Assembly (NCBI GenBank): GCA_020630215.1
Contig: JAHDBT010000014.1
Span: forward strand, 1 to 35,669
DNA length: 35,669 nt
Origin: Bacteroidota bacterium
Lineage (GTDB): Bacteria; Bacteroidota; Bacteroidia; Chitinophagales; UBA2359
Direction: 5' to 3'
Shown here piece by piece: positions 1-7,216 of the stretch (position 1 is its first letter; each line of letters begins with the position of its first letter). The translations under genes and the position numbers were made by a program. The notes beneath the pieces are model-generated. The model saw only the letters and a list, made by a program, of their open reading frames with translations, was not told the DNA's origin and made no database searches.

Positions 1-430
1 AGCAAAATAAATATCCCTTTGGATATTTAAGCTAAGAGAACCGCTTGCGGCTATCTTAAAAGCTACATTGAGCATTTACAACGCAGTATAACGGAAAAAG
101 AGCCAATTAAGAATGTGTCGATTATTTTTGTCCGACTACTTCTTTACATGAATTAAAGGAGTGATGCCTATATAAATATATGGATTTAAAAAGGGGGTTG
201 TGTGGATTAATTGACTTGCTATTACTGCTATAAGGGGGATAAGCAGTTGGGTGGTGTTTTTTTGAAAAGTACAAATAATAATTTATGATTTTTTTTACAA
301 ATTATTGTGAGTTACTATTTGTGTACTCTTTAAATAATTGTTGGAACATCAATAATAATCAAAAGTTATACCAGATGTGAAAATATTCTCCCATTTATTC
401 TGTAATTTTACGACAAAATAGGAATTCTAA
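1..430. other. Gene-free left edge
   Basis: No coding frame here looks like a real protein. A perfect small hairpin lies at 9-28 (AAATATCC, loop CTTT, GGATATTT). It could end a gene lying left of the window, but it has no clear T-run. The rest is AT-rich, with G-runs near 190-240. The stretch just before the gene at 431 probably holds its promoter, but I could not pick out a convincing TTTG/TAxxTTTG pair. Confidence 0.4.
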
Positions 431-862
431 ATGACTAAAATGAACTATCCCGTTACTATATCTACAAGCGTTGCTTGGGGCGAAATGGATGCTTTTAACC
501 ATGTAAACAATATTATTTACTTTAGATATTTTGAGAATGCAAGGATTAAATACTTTGAAACCTTAGCCTTGATGGAAACCATGCAACAAACAGGAGTTGG
601 TCCTATCTTAGCACATACCGCTTGTCAGTATATAAAGCCAGTACAGTATCCCGATGTATTAAGGGTAAGTGCTAGGGTAAAATCTATGGGAACTTCTAGC
701 TTTGTAATGGAGTATTTAGTAGAAAGCCCTAAGCTAGGAAAAGCAGCTTTGGGAAGTGGCGTAATTGTAATGATGAACTACCGCACTTCCGAAAAAGTAG
801 CCATTCCTGATAAGGTACGTCAAAAGATTATGGCACTAGAAGGCGATAATTTGGAAGCCTAG
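431..862 (+). CDS. Acyl-CoA thioesterase, hotdog fold (YbgC/4HBT-like)
   Basis: This is probably a cytoplasmic thioesterase that hydrolyses acyl-CoA or a related thioester. At 143 residues it has the usual length for single-domain 4-hydroxybenzoyl-CoA thioesterase/YbgC-type hotdog proteins. The N-terminal motif DAFNHVNN (residues 20-27) is the family signature: Asp20 sits in the position of the catalytic aspartate and is followed by the His-Val-Asn-Asn turn and the long central helix. The substrate cannot be read from sequence. Two starts are possible, Met1 (431) and Met4 (440). The gene stands alone, and the stop is followed 8 bp later by a palindromic repeat element. Family membership is confident; the physiological role is not. 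Confidence 0.88.
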   Translation: MTKMNYPVTISTSVAWGEMDAFNHVNNIIYFRYFENARIKYFETLALMETMQQTGVGPILAHTACQYIKPVQYPDVLRVSARVKSMGTSSFVMEYLVESPKLGKAALGSGVIVMMNYRTSEKVAIPDKVRQKIMALEGDNLEA

Positions 863-870
863 CAAATCAA

Positions 871-1038
871 TTTAGGGACGGAGAATAAATAAGTGTCCGA
901 TTTTGAGGAAATATTTTTGTGCTATACAAGGCGGCAAAATCCGCGTTACGCCTAAGCGTAATAAGGGTTTTGTCAACGTAGGATAGTACAAAAAGATAAA
1001 GTCAAAACGGACAGTTATTTAGTTTGCGTCCCTTAAAC
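871..1038. repeat. Palindromic MITE-like element, copy E1
   Basis: This is an imperfect inverted repeat of about 167 bp filling most of the gap between the genes at 431 and 1065. The outer ends are GGGACG (875-880) and CGTCCC (1028-1033). The arms continue inward with matches such as TAAATAA, TGTCCG, TTTTGA, TTTTTGT and CTAT. At the apex is a perfect TTACGC-CTAA-GCGTAA stem. The core blocks ACAAGGCGGCAAAA (926-939) and the ATAAGGGTTTTG...CAACGTAG block (961-981) recur in the element at 21434-21592 with nearly the same spacing. There is no transposase inside. A non-autonomous mobile element or a structured repeat both fit. Confidence 0.7.
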
Positions 1039-1064
1039 CAATAATAGCAGATAATTACTAGCAA

Positions 1065-2282
1065 ATGGCTCATTTAAACGAACTAAAATTACTATACCAG
1101 CAATTAAAAAGGCAAAAGCAAGAACTTGATGTTGAGAACAACATCAGTGAGCAAATTTTTGTGTCTATAGAAGAAACAATTAGAGACGAGGAAATTAATA
1201 CGGAGAATAAAGCAATGGCATTAACGGCTTTACAAACAAAGTTAACGCAGTTAAGTCAATACCTTAGTAATTATAGTTTTTTTAATATGCTGACCAATAA
1301 ACGAGAAGTCTTAAAACAAAATTTCCCTCAAGAGTTACTAGAAAAATCGTACAATTTTAGAGCCGCCGAAAATTACATCTCGCAAATAACACAATATTTT
1401 AAGGAAGGACAATTTTTGAAAACGGGTTTGGTAACTACTTGCGCCCAACTAAATACTTACTTAGATAATTGCCCCAAGGAAATGAGGCAGTTACAGCAAA
1501 TTGTACATCCCGCACAGCATCCGTTACAATTAACGGGCTTTAGTAAATACTACCAGCAACAAGCAACAAAAAGTATGGTAGGCTTACAAGCATTTATTGC
1601 CAAAGAAATAAATACGAACACTAACATTCCTATAAAATGGCTGCAAGCAATAGAAAAAGGATTTACCAATTTACGCCTAAAATCTATGCAGCACCGAGCC
1701 GAAGGAAAACCGTTTACTTTGAATAAACCCATTAAAAAATTAAAAAAAGCTCTCCAAAATTTTGACGATGATGCCTTGCTAAAAGCAATAGCCGAATTTA
1801 AAGAACAAGTACCTCAAAGTAAAATTGTTTCTCACCAAAACAACAGCCGCATTTTAGATAAACGCATTGATTTAAAAGGACGAAGTGCCGAAAACAGTAT
1901 GGTGTTAGTTCGTTTAAATAATCAAAAAAAATGGGAAGTGCCTACCAATAAAAAAGGCGTATTTGTAGTACCAGATATAGAACTGAAATTTGGCGAAAAT
2001 TTAATTGAATTCGAAAATAAAGACTTTGGTTTTTTAGAAGCTGCACCACAGATTTTTCGGATACAGCTCGAAAAAAAATACTTATTCTTAGGACGTATCG
2101 ATCCGTTAACACAAATGGAATTTTCGGTAAGCCAAATTAAGGATATTATGCGTTGTGCCGATTGTTATAATTTTTGCTATAATTTTTCGGTGGAAGAAAA
2201 TGAAGGACGTTGTGCTATGCCAAAATGCGACGGAAAAACATTTTTTAATGCTAATGATACTGACTTTTGGTTGGAAGGGTAG
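1065..2282 (+). CDS. Unrecognised protein: coiled coil, Ig-like segment, Cys-rich C-terminus
   Basis: I do not recognise this 405-residue protein. It has no signal peptide or membrane segment, so it is probably cytoplasmic. The first ~85 residues are charged and Leu/Gln-rich, consistent with a coiled coil. Residues ~90-255 look mostly helical. Residues ~265-325 have the alternating pattern of a small beta-sandwich: a DLKGRSAENSMVLVRLNN stretch, then KKGVFVVPDI, then FGENLIEFENKD, resembling bacterial Ig-like modules. The C-terminus carries Cys364, Cys367, Cys371, Cys383 and Cys388, spaced like a zinc-ribbon or degenerate RING, preceded by a LGRIDPLTQ motif. A scaffolding or protein-binding role is possible but is only a guess. 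The frame ends just before a dispersed repeat and a terminator. Confidence 0.8.
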   Translation: MAHLNELKLLYQQLKRQKQELDVENNISEQIFVSIEETIRDEEINTENKAMALTALQTKLTQLSQYLSNYSFFNMLTNKREVLKQNFPQELLEKSYNFRAAENYISQITQYFKEGQFLKTGLVTTCAQLNTYLDNCPKEMRQLQQIVHPAQHPLQLTGFSKYYQQQATKSMVGLQAFIAKEINTNTNIPIKWLQAIEKGFTNLRLKSMQHRAEGKPFTLNKPIKKLKKALQNFDDDALLKAIAEFKEQVPQSKIVSHQNNSRILDKRIDLKGRSAENSMVLVRLNNQKKWEVPTNKKGVFVVPDIELKFGENLIEFENKDFGFLEAAPQIFRIQLEKKYLFLGRIDPLTQMEFSVSQIKDIMRCADCYNFCYNFSVEENEGRCAMPKCDGKTFFNANDTDFWLEG

Positions 2283-2295
2283 ATTTTTTTTTTTT

Positions 2296-2352
2296 CATTT
2301 AAAATTTAAAATCGAGGATTTAGCATTTAAAATTTTTGATATGCTGATGATT
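2296..2352 (+). repeat. Post-stop dispersed repeat, copy 1
   Basis: This AT-rich stretch contains ATCGAGGATTTAG followed by TTTTTGATATGCTG. It begins 14 bp after the stop of the upstream gene. Close copies occur at 17129-17182 and 33974-34030, in each case just downstream of a plus-strand stop codon. Confidence 0.6.
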
Positions 2353-2376
2353 GCCAATTTTTGAAACCACAATAAA

Positions 2377-2409
2377 AAAGCCCCAATTGTTTTGCACAAT
2401 TGGGGCTTT
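2377..2409. terminator. Bidirectional intrinsic terminator
   Basis: This is a perfect stem of AAAGCCCCAATTGT and its complement around a short TTTGC loop. There are A-rich bases before it and a T-run after it. It lies between the plus-strand gene ending at 2282 and the minus-strand exbD gene ending at 2529, so it can stop transcripts arriving from both sides. Confidence 0.85.
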
Positions 2410-2528
2410 GTTGATTTAAATAGTAGGTAATTATTTATATTGTTTGGTATGTTTTTTTTGGCGAAGAAAGTAGCTTGCAGGTAGGATATACCTTCTACGA
2501 ACTACTATATACCCGCTACCAACATCCC

Positions 2529-3032
2529 TTATAAATCGCTTGTACGAGGCACGGCAGAATAGTTAACTTTTAATGAGCCGATTTTACGTAGTTCTTGTTT
2601 TACATCCGTTACAATACCCATTTTTACTTCTTTATCAACACGCAAAGAAGTGGTCATTGCACCATGTAATTTTTCGTCTACTTTTTCTCGTTCATTTACA
2701 ATAAAGTTACGTACTTCTTGTACTTCGCTAGTAGTGCTTCCGTCTTCTGCTATAACCCGATAAACACGGTCGTTAAGCTGTACTACAGGAGCTGTTCCGT
2801 ACTTTGCTTCGTATTGCATCGTAGGAGGGCCGATATAGATATAGCTTACCAGTGATTTTTTTTCTAATTTTTCTAATTCTGTTCCTTTTACAGGTTTAAC
2901 CTGCACCATCAGCTCAGAATCTCTCATTACGGTAGCAACCATAAAGAAGAATAATAGAATGAAAATAATATCAGGCAACGAAGCGGTAGATATTGCTGGG
3001 GTTTCTTTCTTAACTTTTTTTCTAATTGGCAT
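2529..3032 (-). CDS. exbD: ExbD/TolR-family biopolymer transport protein (second copy)
   Basis: This 167-residue inner-membrane protein has the ExbD layout: a short basic cytoplasmic N-terminus (MPIRKKVKK), one transmembrane helix (about 20-40) containing the conserved proton-carrying aspartate (Asp21, in LPDIIFILL), and a periplasmic domain. ExbB/ExbD use the proton gradient to energise TonB at the outer membrane or a related motor. It is the last gene of the minus-strand operon with exbB and another exbD, 117 bp after the previous stop. Two dissimilar ExbD paralogues in tandem are common in Bacteroidota. There is no tonB gene next door. The symbol reflects the family; the exact substrate system is unknown. 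Confidence 0.92.
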   Translation of the reverse strand: MPIRKKVKKETPAISTASLPDIIFILLFFFMVATVMRDSELMVQVKPVKGTELEKLEKKSLVSYIYIGPPTMQYEAKYGTAPVVQLNDRVYRVIAEDGSTTSEVQEVRNFIVNEREKVDEKLHGAMTTSLRVDKEVKMGIVTDVKQELRKIGSLKVNYSAVPRTSDL

Positions 3033-3149
3033 AATTACAAATTTTTTAATGGTTTATCAATGACAAGGCAAATTGCTTAACTTTAGGTAAATATTTGAAT
3101 AGATGGTTTTGCTAAAGTGTGTCAACTAATAAAAACATTAATCACAAAA

Positions 3150-3722
3150 TTACTTGGAAAAATTTTCTGGTTCTGCTTCCGAAATTCTTAACGGATAGGC
3201 TTCCCTTACATCTTTCAGTTTGTCTCTTAACTGCTGATCATTTTTCCGGGATTTAAGTGCCAATTTTAATTCCGTAAAAGTTTCGCCAAATTTACCCCTT
3301 GCATAATCGTCTCGCAGTTCGTTATAAGCTGCTTTTAATTCGTTTTGCACGGTAATATAAATGTCGTAAGAAGTGCCACGGTCACTTTTAAGCGAAACCA
3401 CAGCCTCCCCTGGATTATCCGAAAAATCAGGGTCAACGCCATTGTTATTTACATGTCGTTTGCAAAGTTCTTTCAGTTCGGCAACTTCAAGGGGTTTTCC
3501 TTTTACCAGGAGCATGTCCTTCGAGTTTACCAAAATATCCAGTACATTCCGTTTGTTCTGCTTTGTTTCTGGTGGCGGTTCTTCCGAGTAAGGAGGTAGC
3601 AAGGTCATTAAACCTTTATCTACATCCATTGTAGTAGTTACCAAGAAAAAAATCAAAAGCAAGAAAGCGATGTCTGCCATAGAACTGGCATTAATTTCTG
3701 GTAGTTTCTTTCTGTTTGCCAT
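3150..3722 (-). CDS. exbD: ExbD/TolR-family protein with enlarged periplasmic domain
   Basis: This is the first of two adjacent ExbD paralogues, with 190 residues. After a short basic N-terminus comes the transmembrane helix with the conserved aspartate at position 17 (SSMADIAFLLLIFF). The periplasmic part is longer than in classical ExbD (about 140 residues): a Pro/Glu-rich linker (YSEEPPPETKQ), a region resembling the usual ExbD fold, and a charged helical tail near 150-180. It starts only 3 bp after the stop of the 118-residue membrane protein, so the two are almost certainly co-transcribed and perhaps translationally coupled. It would pair with the ExbB at 4175-4912 to form the stator-like proton channel. 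Confidence 0.92.
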   Translation of the reverse strand: MANRKKLPEINASSMADIAFLLLIFFLVTTTMDVDKGLMTLLPPYSEEPPPETKQNKRNVLDILVNSKDMLLVKGKPLEVAELKELCKRHVNNNGVDPDFSDNPGEAVVSLKSDRGTSYDIYITVQNELKAAYNELRDDYARGKFGETFTELKLALKSRKNDQQLRDKLKDVREAYPLRISEAEPENFSK

Positions 3723-3725
3723 GAT

Positions 3726-4082
3726 TTATCTATTTTGAAAAACACCTAATATTAAAGAAATACCCATCAAAAGACCTGTAAGAAGGGTTAGAAATGATGC
3801 GACACTAACTCCGCCAGCAACCAGTTTCATAATGCCCTCGGTAATATCTTTATATTTGCTTCCTGCAAATACACCTTCTTTTACTCCCGAAGCGAGTGAG
3901 TAAAATAGGAATAGAATTACTATAAAAATAAGTACCCCTGCAACACTTTTTATTGCTTCTTTAGGATTAGAAGCCAATGCCATTATTGTATGATATATTG
4001 CAAAACCAATCATCAGGATAATACCTATTAGGATGAGTAGCTGCGATAACATAATGGCTTGGGTTGATAAAAAACTTTCCAT
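3726..4082 (-). CDS. Small membrane protein of the ExbB/ExbD operon
   Basis: This 118-residue protein has three strongly hydrophobic segments: about 12-33 (LSQLLILIGIILMIGFAIY), 46-66 (VAGVLIFIVILFLFYSLA) and 87-114. It has no motif that I can tie to a known enzyme. Its position between exbB and exbD, with 3 bp to the next gene and 92 bp from exbB, suggests a subunit or assembly factor of that proton channel. That is inference from context only. I recall small proteins in the same slot in other Bacteroidota ExbB-ExbD-ExbD operons, but cannot confirm that here. Confidence 0.8.
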   Translation of the reverse strand: MESFLSTQAIMLSQLLILIGIILMIGFAIYHTIMALASNPKEAIKSVAGVLIFIVILFLFYSLASGVKEGVFAGSKYKDITEGIMKLVAGGVSVASFLTLLTGLLMGISLILGVFQNR

Positions 4083-4174
4083 AATGATATATTAAATAGT
4101 ATTAAAAAAGATGGTTAAATTTCAGTACCACATAAAATGTTACTGAAGAAAAAATGGATTGCTCCAAGCTTTAT

Positions 4175-4912
4175 TTATCTTTTGCGATAACTAGATAATA
4201 AATCCATGAAACCTAAAGACGCTTCTTCCATACCATTTACAATACTATCTATTTTAGATAAAATATAGTTATAGAAAATTTGAAGGATAACCGCCACAAT
4301 AAGACCAAATACGGTTGTTAAAAGTGCCACTTTAATACCCCCTGCTACTAAGCCTGGAGAAATATCACCCGCAACCTCAATAGCATCGAAGGCCTCAATC
4401 ATACCAAGTACTGTACCCATGAAACCAAGCATCGGAGCTAGTGCAATGAACAGCCCAATCCAAACCAAGCCTTTTTCTAATTTACCCATTTGTACCGAAC
4501 CCGATGATACAATCGACTTTTCAACCACATCCAAACCTTCGTCAGAGCGTTCGAGTCCTTGTAAAAAGATTTGGGCCACAGGGCCACGAGTAGATCTGCA
4601 TACTTCCTTGGCTCTTTCGATGCCTCCTTCTTGCAATGCACTTTCTACATTTCGTAAAAGTTTGTTGGTGTTTGTTGTAGCTAAGTTTAACATAAGAATA
4701 CGCTCAATACAAAGCGCTAAACCCAAAATTAAACAAACGAGTACAATACCCATAAACTGCCAGCCACCATCAATGAAATACTTTTTAAGTTTTTCTTGCC
4801 CAGTAACTTCCTCAGTTTGCGCACTACCTTGTGCTTGGGCAGAGTAGCTAATGCCAAGGGTAAATACCGTTAGCAATACACACGCCATTAATAGCGTAAA
4901 AAACTTTTTCAT
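4175..4912 (-). CDS. exbB: MotA/TolQ/ExbB proton channel family protein
   Basis: This 245-residue inner-membrane protein is the channel-forming partner of ExbD. It begins with a signal-peptide-like helix (residues ~3-30, ending near SAQAQG), an N-terminal extension often seen in Bacteroidota ExbB proteins. Then come TM1 (~52-72), a cytoplasmic helical loop, and two long TM helices around 148-170 and 188-212. The GFMGTVLGMIEAF stretch and the GLVAGGIKVALLTTVFGLIVA stretch are the hallmarks of the MotA/TolQ/ExbB family. It is first in a four-gene minus-strand operon. No clear promoter was found, although AT-rich TATATATTTTAT-like sequence lies about 35-50 bp upstream. Confidence 0.94.
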   Translation of the reverse strand: MKKFFTLLMACVLLTVFTLGISYSAQAQGSAQTEEVTGQEKLKKYFIDGGWQFMGIVLVCLILGLALCIERILMLNLATTNTNKLLRNVESALQEGGIERAKEVCRSTRGPVAQIFLQGLERSDEGLDVVEKSIVSSGSVQMGKLEKGLVWIGLFIALAPMLGFMGTVLGMIEAFDAIEVAGDISPGLVAGGIKVALLTTVFGLIVAVILQIFYNYILSKIDSIVNGMEEASLGFMDLLSSYRKR

Positions 4913-5216
4913 AATAATTTTCCTTTATGATTAAAAAATTAGTTATTCGTTAATAAAATATATAGCTAAAAAAATGCCCTGTGTAAATAGGAGTGATTCT
5001 AGCATTTTTTTAGTACTATTTAAAGTTTAGTTTTTAGTTTTGTTATTTATCTAAAATAAGTAAAATGTATGCTAAGTACATTTAAGCCCCTAATACTTCT
5101 TTATGCAAAGTACTATTTAACGATGTAAACTAGGTGTATAAATCAACCATGTTTTTCATCGCGTTTTTTTAACAAACAGTGAAGGGGAATACGGAGCAGA
5201 TTTTACAGTCCAAAAA

Positions 5217-5308
5217 TGGCGGAGAGAGAGGGATTCGAACCCTCGGTATCCCTGTAGGAATACACACGCTTTCCAGGCGTGCACCTTCAGCCACTCGGTC
5301 ACCTCTCC
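5217..5308 (-). tRNA. tRNA-Ser (anticodon GGA)
   Basis: Read on the minus strand, the sequence starts GGAGAGG and ends TCTCTCC followed by G and an encoded CCA (5219-5217). The anticodon arm is CACGC-CTGGAAA-GCGTG, giving anticodon GGA (serine UCC/UCU). The T-arm contains GGTTCGAATCC. The long variable arm (GTGTATTCCTACAGGGATAC region) is typical of class II serine tRNAs. At 92 nt the length fits. Confidence 0.97.
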
Positions 5309-5309
5309 T

Positions 5310-5836
5310 TGGATAGGTAATAAATAATAAAATAGCAAATGTTTATTTACTATATTTCGATGCAAATTAGTAACTATTGGAGTTGGCTAAAAGGCGATTT
5401 AAGTGCTTATTTATTTCCTATGCAGTCTGCGCTAACAAAAATTGAAAAAATTTGTTAATTATCAAAACATAAAGGCAATATTTCCTTACTTATTCATAAC
5501 TTTCATTACTTGATTTTGACAAACTTTGGCAAAACCATCTATTCAAGTGTTCAAGTTAAGCATTTTATCCTTTTTTTTTGCCTTTTTTTGAGTAGATGTG
5601 TATTTATGGCTATTAAATGTTTGATTTTGTGAATTAATGGTGATGATATGACCTTTTTTTTAACCTTTCTTCTTCGTTCTTAAATTGTTAAGCTCTTAGA
5701 ATTGCTAAATTACAAATACTACTTAATTGTAGAACGGTTACGAATTGCTAAAATTTTCATTTCAATCATTTTACATGCATTGCCATTTATCAACTTACTA
5801 TCTACCATTCACCAAATGCCATTCGCCATTTAACTC
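5310..5836. other. Gene-free interval between tRNA-Ser and tatD
   Basis: Apart from the tRNA promoter, I see no gene in this 527-bp AT-rich stretch. The region 5570-5680 is rich in T-runs, and 5780-5830 holds short similar words (ATTTATCA, CTACCATTCACC, CATTCGCCATT) without a firm repeat structure. Confidence 0.4.
5336..5366 (-). promoter_or_regulatory. Probable Bacteroidota promoter of tRNA-Ser
   Basis: On the minus strand a TTTG (5366-5363) is followed after exactly 19 nt by AACATTTG (5343-5336). This is close to the Bacteroidota sigma-A consensus TTTG-N19-TAxxTTTG, with one mismatch. Transcription would start about 20 nt before the tRNA 5' end, as expected for a processed leader. Confidence 0.5.
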
Positions 5837-6646
5837 CTAGCTAGGTACTTGTGCAAACTTAAAAGCTTGATGTGCATTTTGGGTTGTAATAGCTGCTACT
5901 TCGTCGTAGCTTATATTTTTAAGGGCAGCCACTTTTTTGGCAACCTCTACCATATACGAACTTTCGTTGCGGCGTTTTTTACGGTCTTTGGCCGAACGAT
6001 AAGGTTCTGGAGGTAAAAAGGGCGCATCGGTTTCTAGTACAAAATGTTTTAAGTCAATAGCTTTTACCGTTTCCTGCAAATCAGGACTGTTGCGGTAAGT
6101 AAGCACGCCACCTAAGCCCATGTAAAAATCACCTAGCTCAATTACTTTTTCAGCATCGGCAACCTTGCCTGTAAAACAATGAAAAATACCCGATAAACGC
6201 TCGTCTTTTAATTCCTTTACAATTTCATAGGTTTCGTCAAACGATTCTCGGCAATGCAATACAATAGGCAGCTCGTGTTGTTTTGCCAATTCAATTTGTT
6301 GGCGCAAAGCCATTTTTTGTTCTTCCTTATAAGTTACATCCCAATAAAAATCCAAGCCAATTTCTCCTACCGCATATAGTTTGCAAGGGGCATTATTCAA
6401 TTCGTGAGCAATAGCCGCCAAATGTTCTTCAAAATCTTCTTTAATATAACAAGGATGAATGCCCATCATGGCAAAACAAGTATCAGGGTAATTAGTTGCC
6501 AATTCATAAACCCCTGCAATTGTATCCTTATCTACATTGGGTAAAAAAATTTGACTTACGCCACTTTCAATAGCACGTTGTATAATCGCATCTCTTTCTT
6601 TCCTAAAATGTTTAAAGTACAAATGTGCGTGTGTATCAACTATCAT
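5837..6646 (-). CDS. TatD-family metal-dependent deoxyribonuclease
   Basis: This is a cytoplasmic amidohydrolase-fold nuclease of the TatD/YcfH/YjjV family. I place the start at the internal Met giving MIVDTHAHL (6646) rather than the upstream Met at 6709. Family members begin at this metal-binding DTHAHL motif, and the resulting 269 residues match the usual length. Other metal and active-site signatures are GEIGLDFYW (Glu ligand), PIVLHCRES (His ligand), FHCFTG (His ligand) and LETDAPFLPP (Asp ligand), in the order expected for a complete enzyme. It is monocistronic on the minus strand. Proposed roles of the family include DNA repair or degradation and tRNA or peptide quality control. The exact physiological substrate is not known. 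Confidence 0.93.
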   Translation of the reverse strand: MIVDTHAHLYFKHFRKERDAIIQRAIESGVSQIFLPNVDKDTIAGVYELATNYPDTCFAMMGIHPCYIKEDFEEHLAAIAHELNNAPCKLYAVGEIGLDFYWDVTYKEEQKMALRQQIELAKQHELPIVLHCRESFDETYEIVKELKDERLSGIFHCFTGKVADAEKVIELGDFYMGLGGVLTYRNSPDLQETVKAIDLKHFVLETDAPFLPPEPYRSAKDRKKRRNESSYMVEVAKKVAALKNISYDEVAAITTQNAHQAFKFAQVPS

Positions 6647-6709
6647 ATTATAATACTCTATCAACCGCATAGAACATACAAGGCGGCTAATGTTCAAAAA
6701 AAATAACAA

Positions 6710-7189
6710 ACTTCGGCGGTAAAGTTACACAAATCAATTACAATTTTTAATTAGATTAATTTTTATCTTTTTTTTTTTGTCATTAAAAACATTACCAAAG
6801 GCCTTACTATTAGGCATTTAGCATAACAGCACGCTCAATCATTGGTTTTAAAATTAAATAGTAAATGGCTGCAATTGAGCAAATTGGCATATTTTTCGTT
6901 AATTAAACCATACGATAACAAACTACTGAAAGGAAAATAAGCCTGTGTTCGTTGAAATAATAATGGTGTGAATTGTTATGTTTTTGATTCATTTATTGAA
7001 GAAAAGACCTCAACAAGTAAATGACGAAAAATATTTACCCCATTATTGTATGCTAGTAGCTACGTGAGGGAGCAATAACGTAGTAGCAGGAAAAAAAGAC
7101 AAGGCTTGGGTCATCAAGAACTTAGGTTTTGAGTCACTAGTAAAATAAAACAACAACACACAAAATAATGATAGAGCATCACTCGACTA
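6710..7189. other. Divergent intergenic region with a bulged inverted repeat
   Basis: This 480-bp AT-rich region between the divergent genes tatD and the thioredoxin-fold gene must hold both promoters. At 7051-7088 there is an inverted repeat, TGCTA-(GTAG)-CTACGT against ACGTAGTAGCA. It has 11-bp arms with a 4-nt bulge and lies about 130 bp before the start at 7217. I could not assign a convincing promoter. Confidence 0.45.
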
Positions 7190-7216
7190 ATGATTCTAAA
7201 TAAAACTGACTCTATC

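Noticed and set aside
2155-2364. Plus-strand frame of 69 codons overlapping the end of the Cys-rich gene
   Set aside because: It is out of frame with the better-supported 405-residue gene and runs into poly-T and a dispersed repeat.
5156-5365. Minus-strand reading frame of 69 codons
   Set aside because: It overlaps the whole tRNA-Ser gene and its promoter; the translated middle is simply tRNA sequence.
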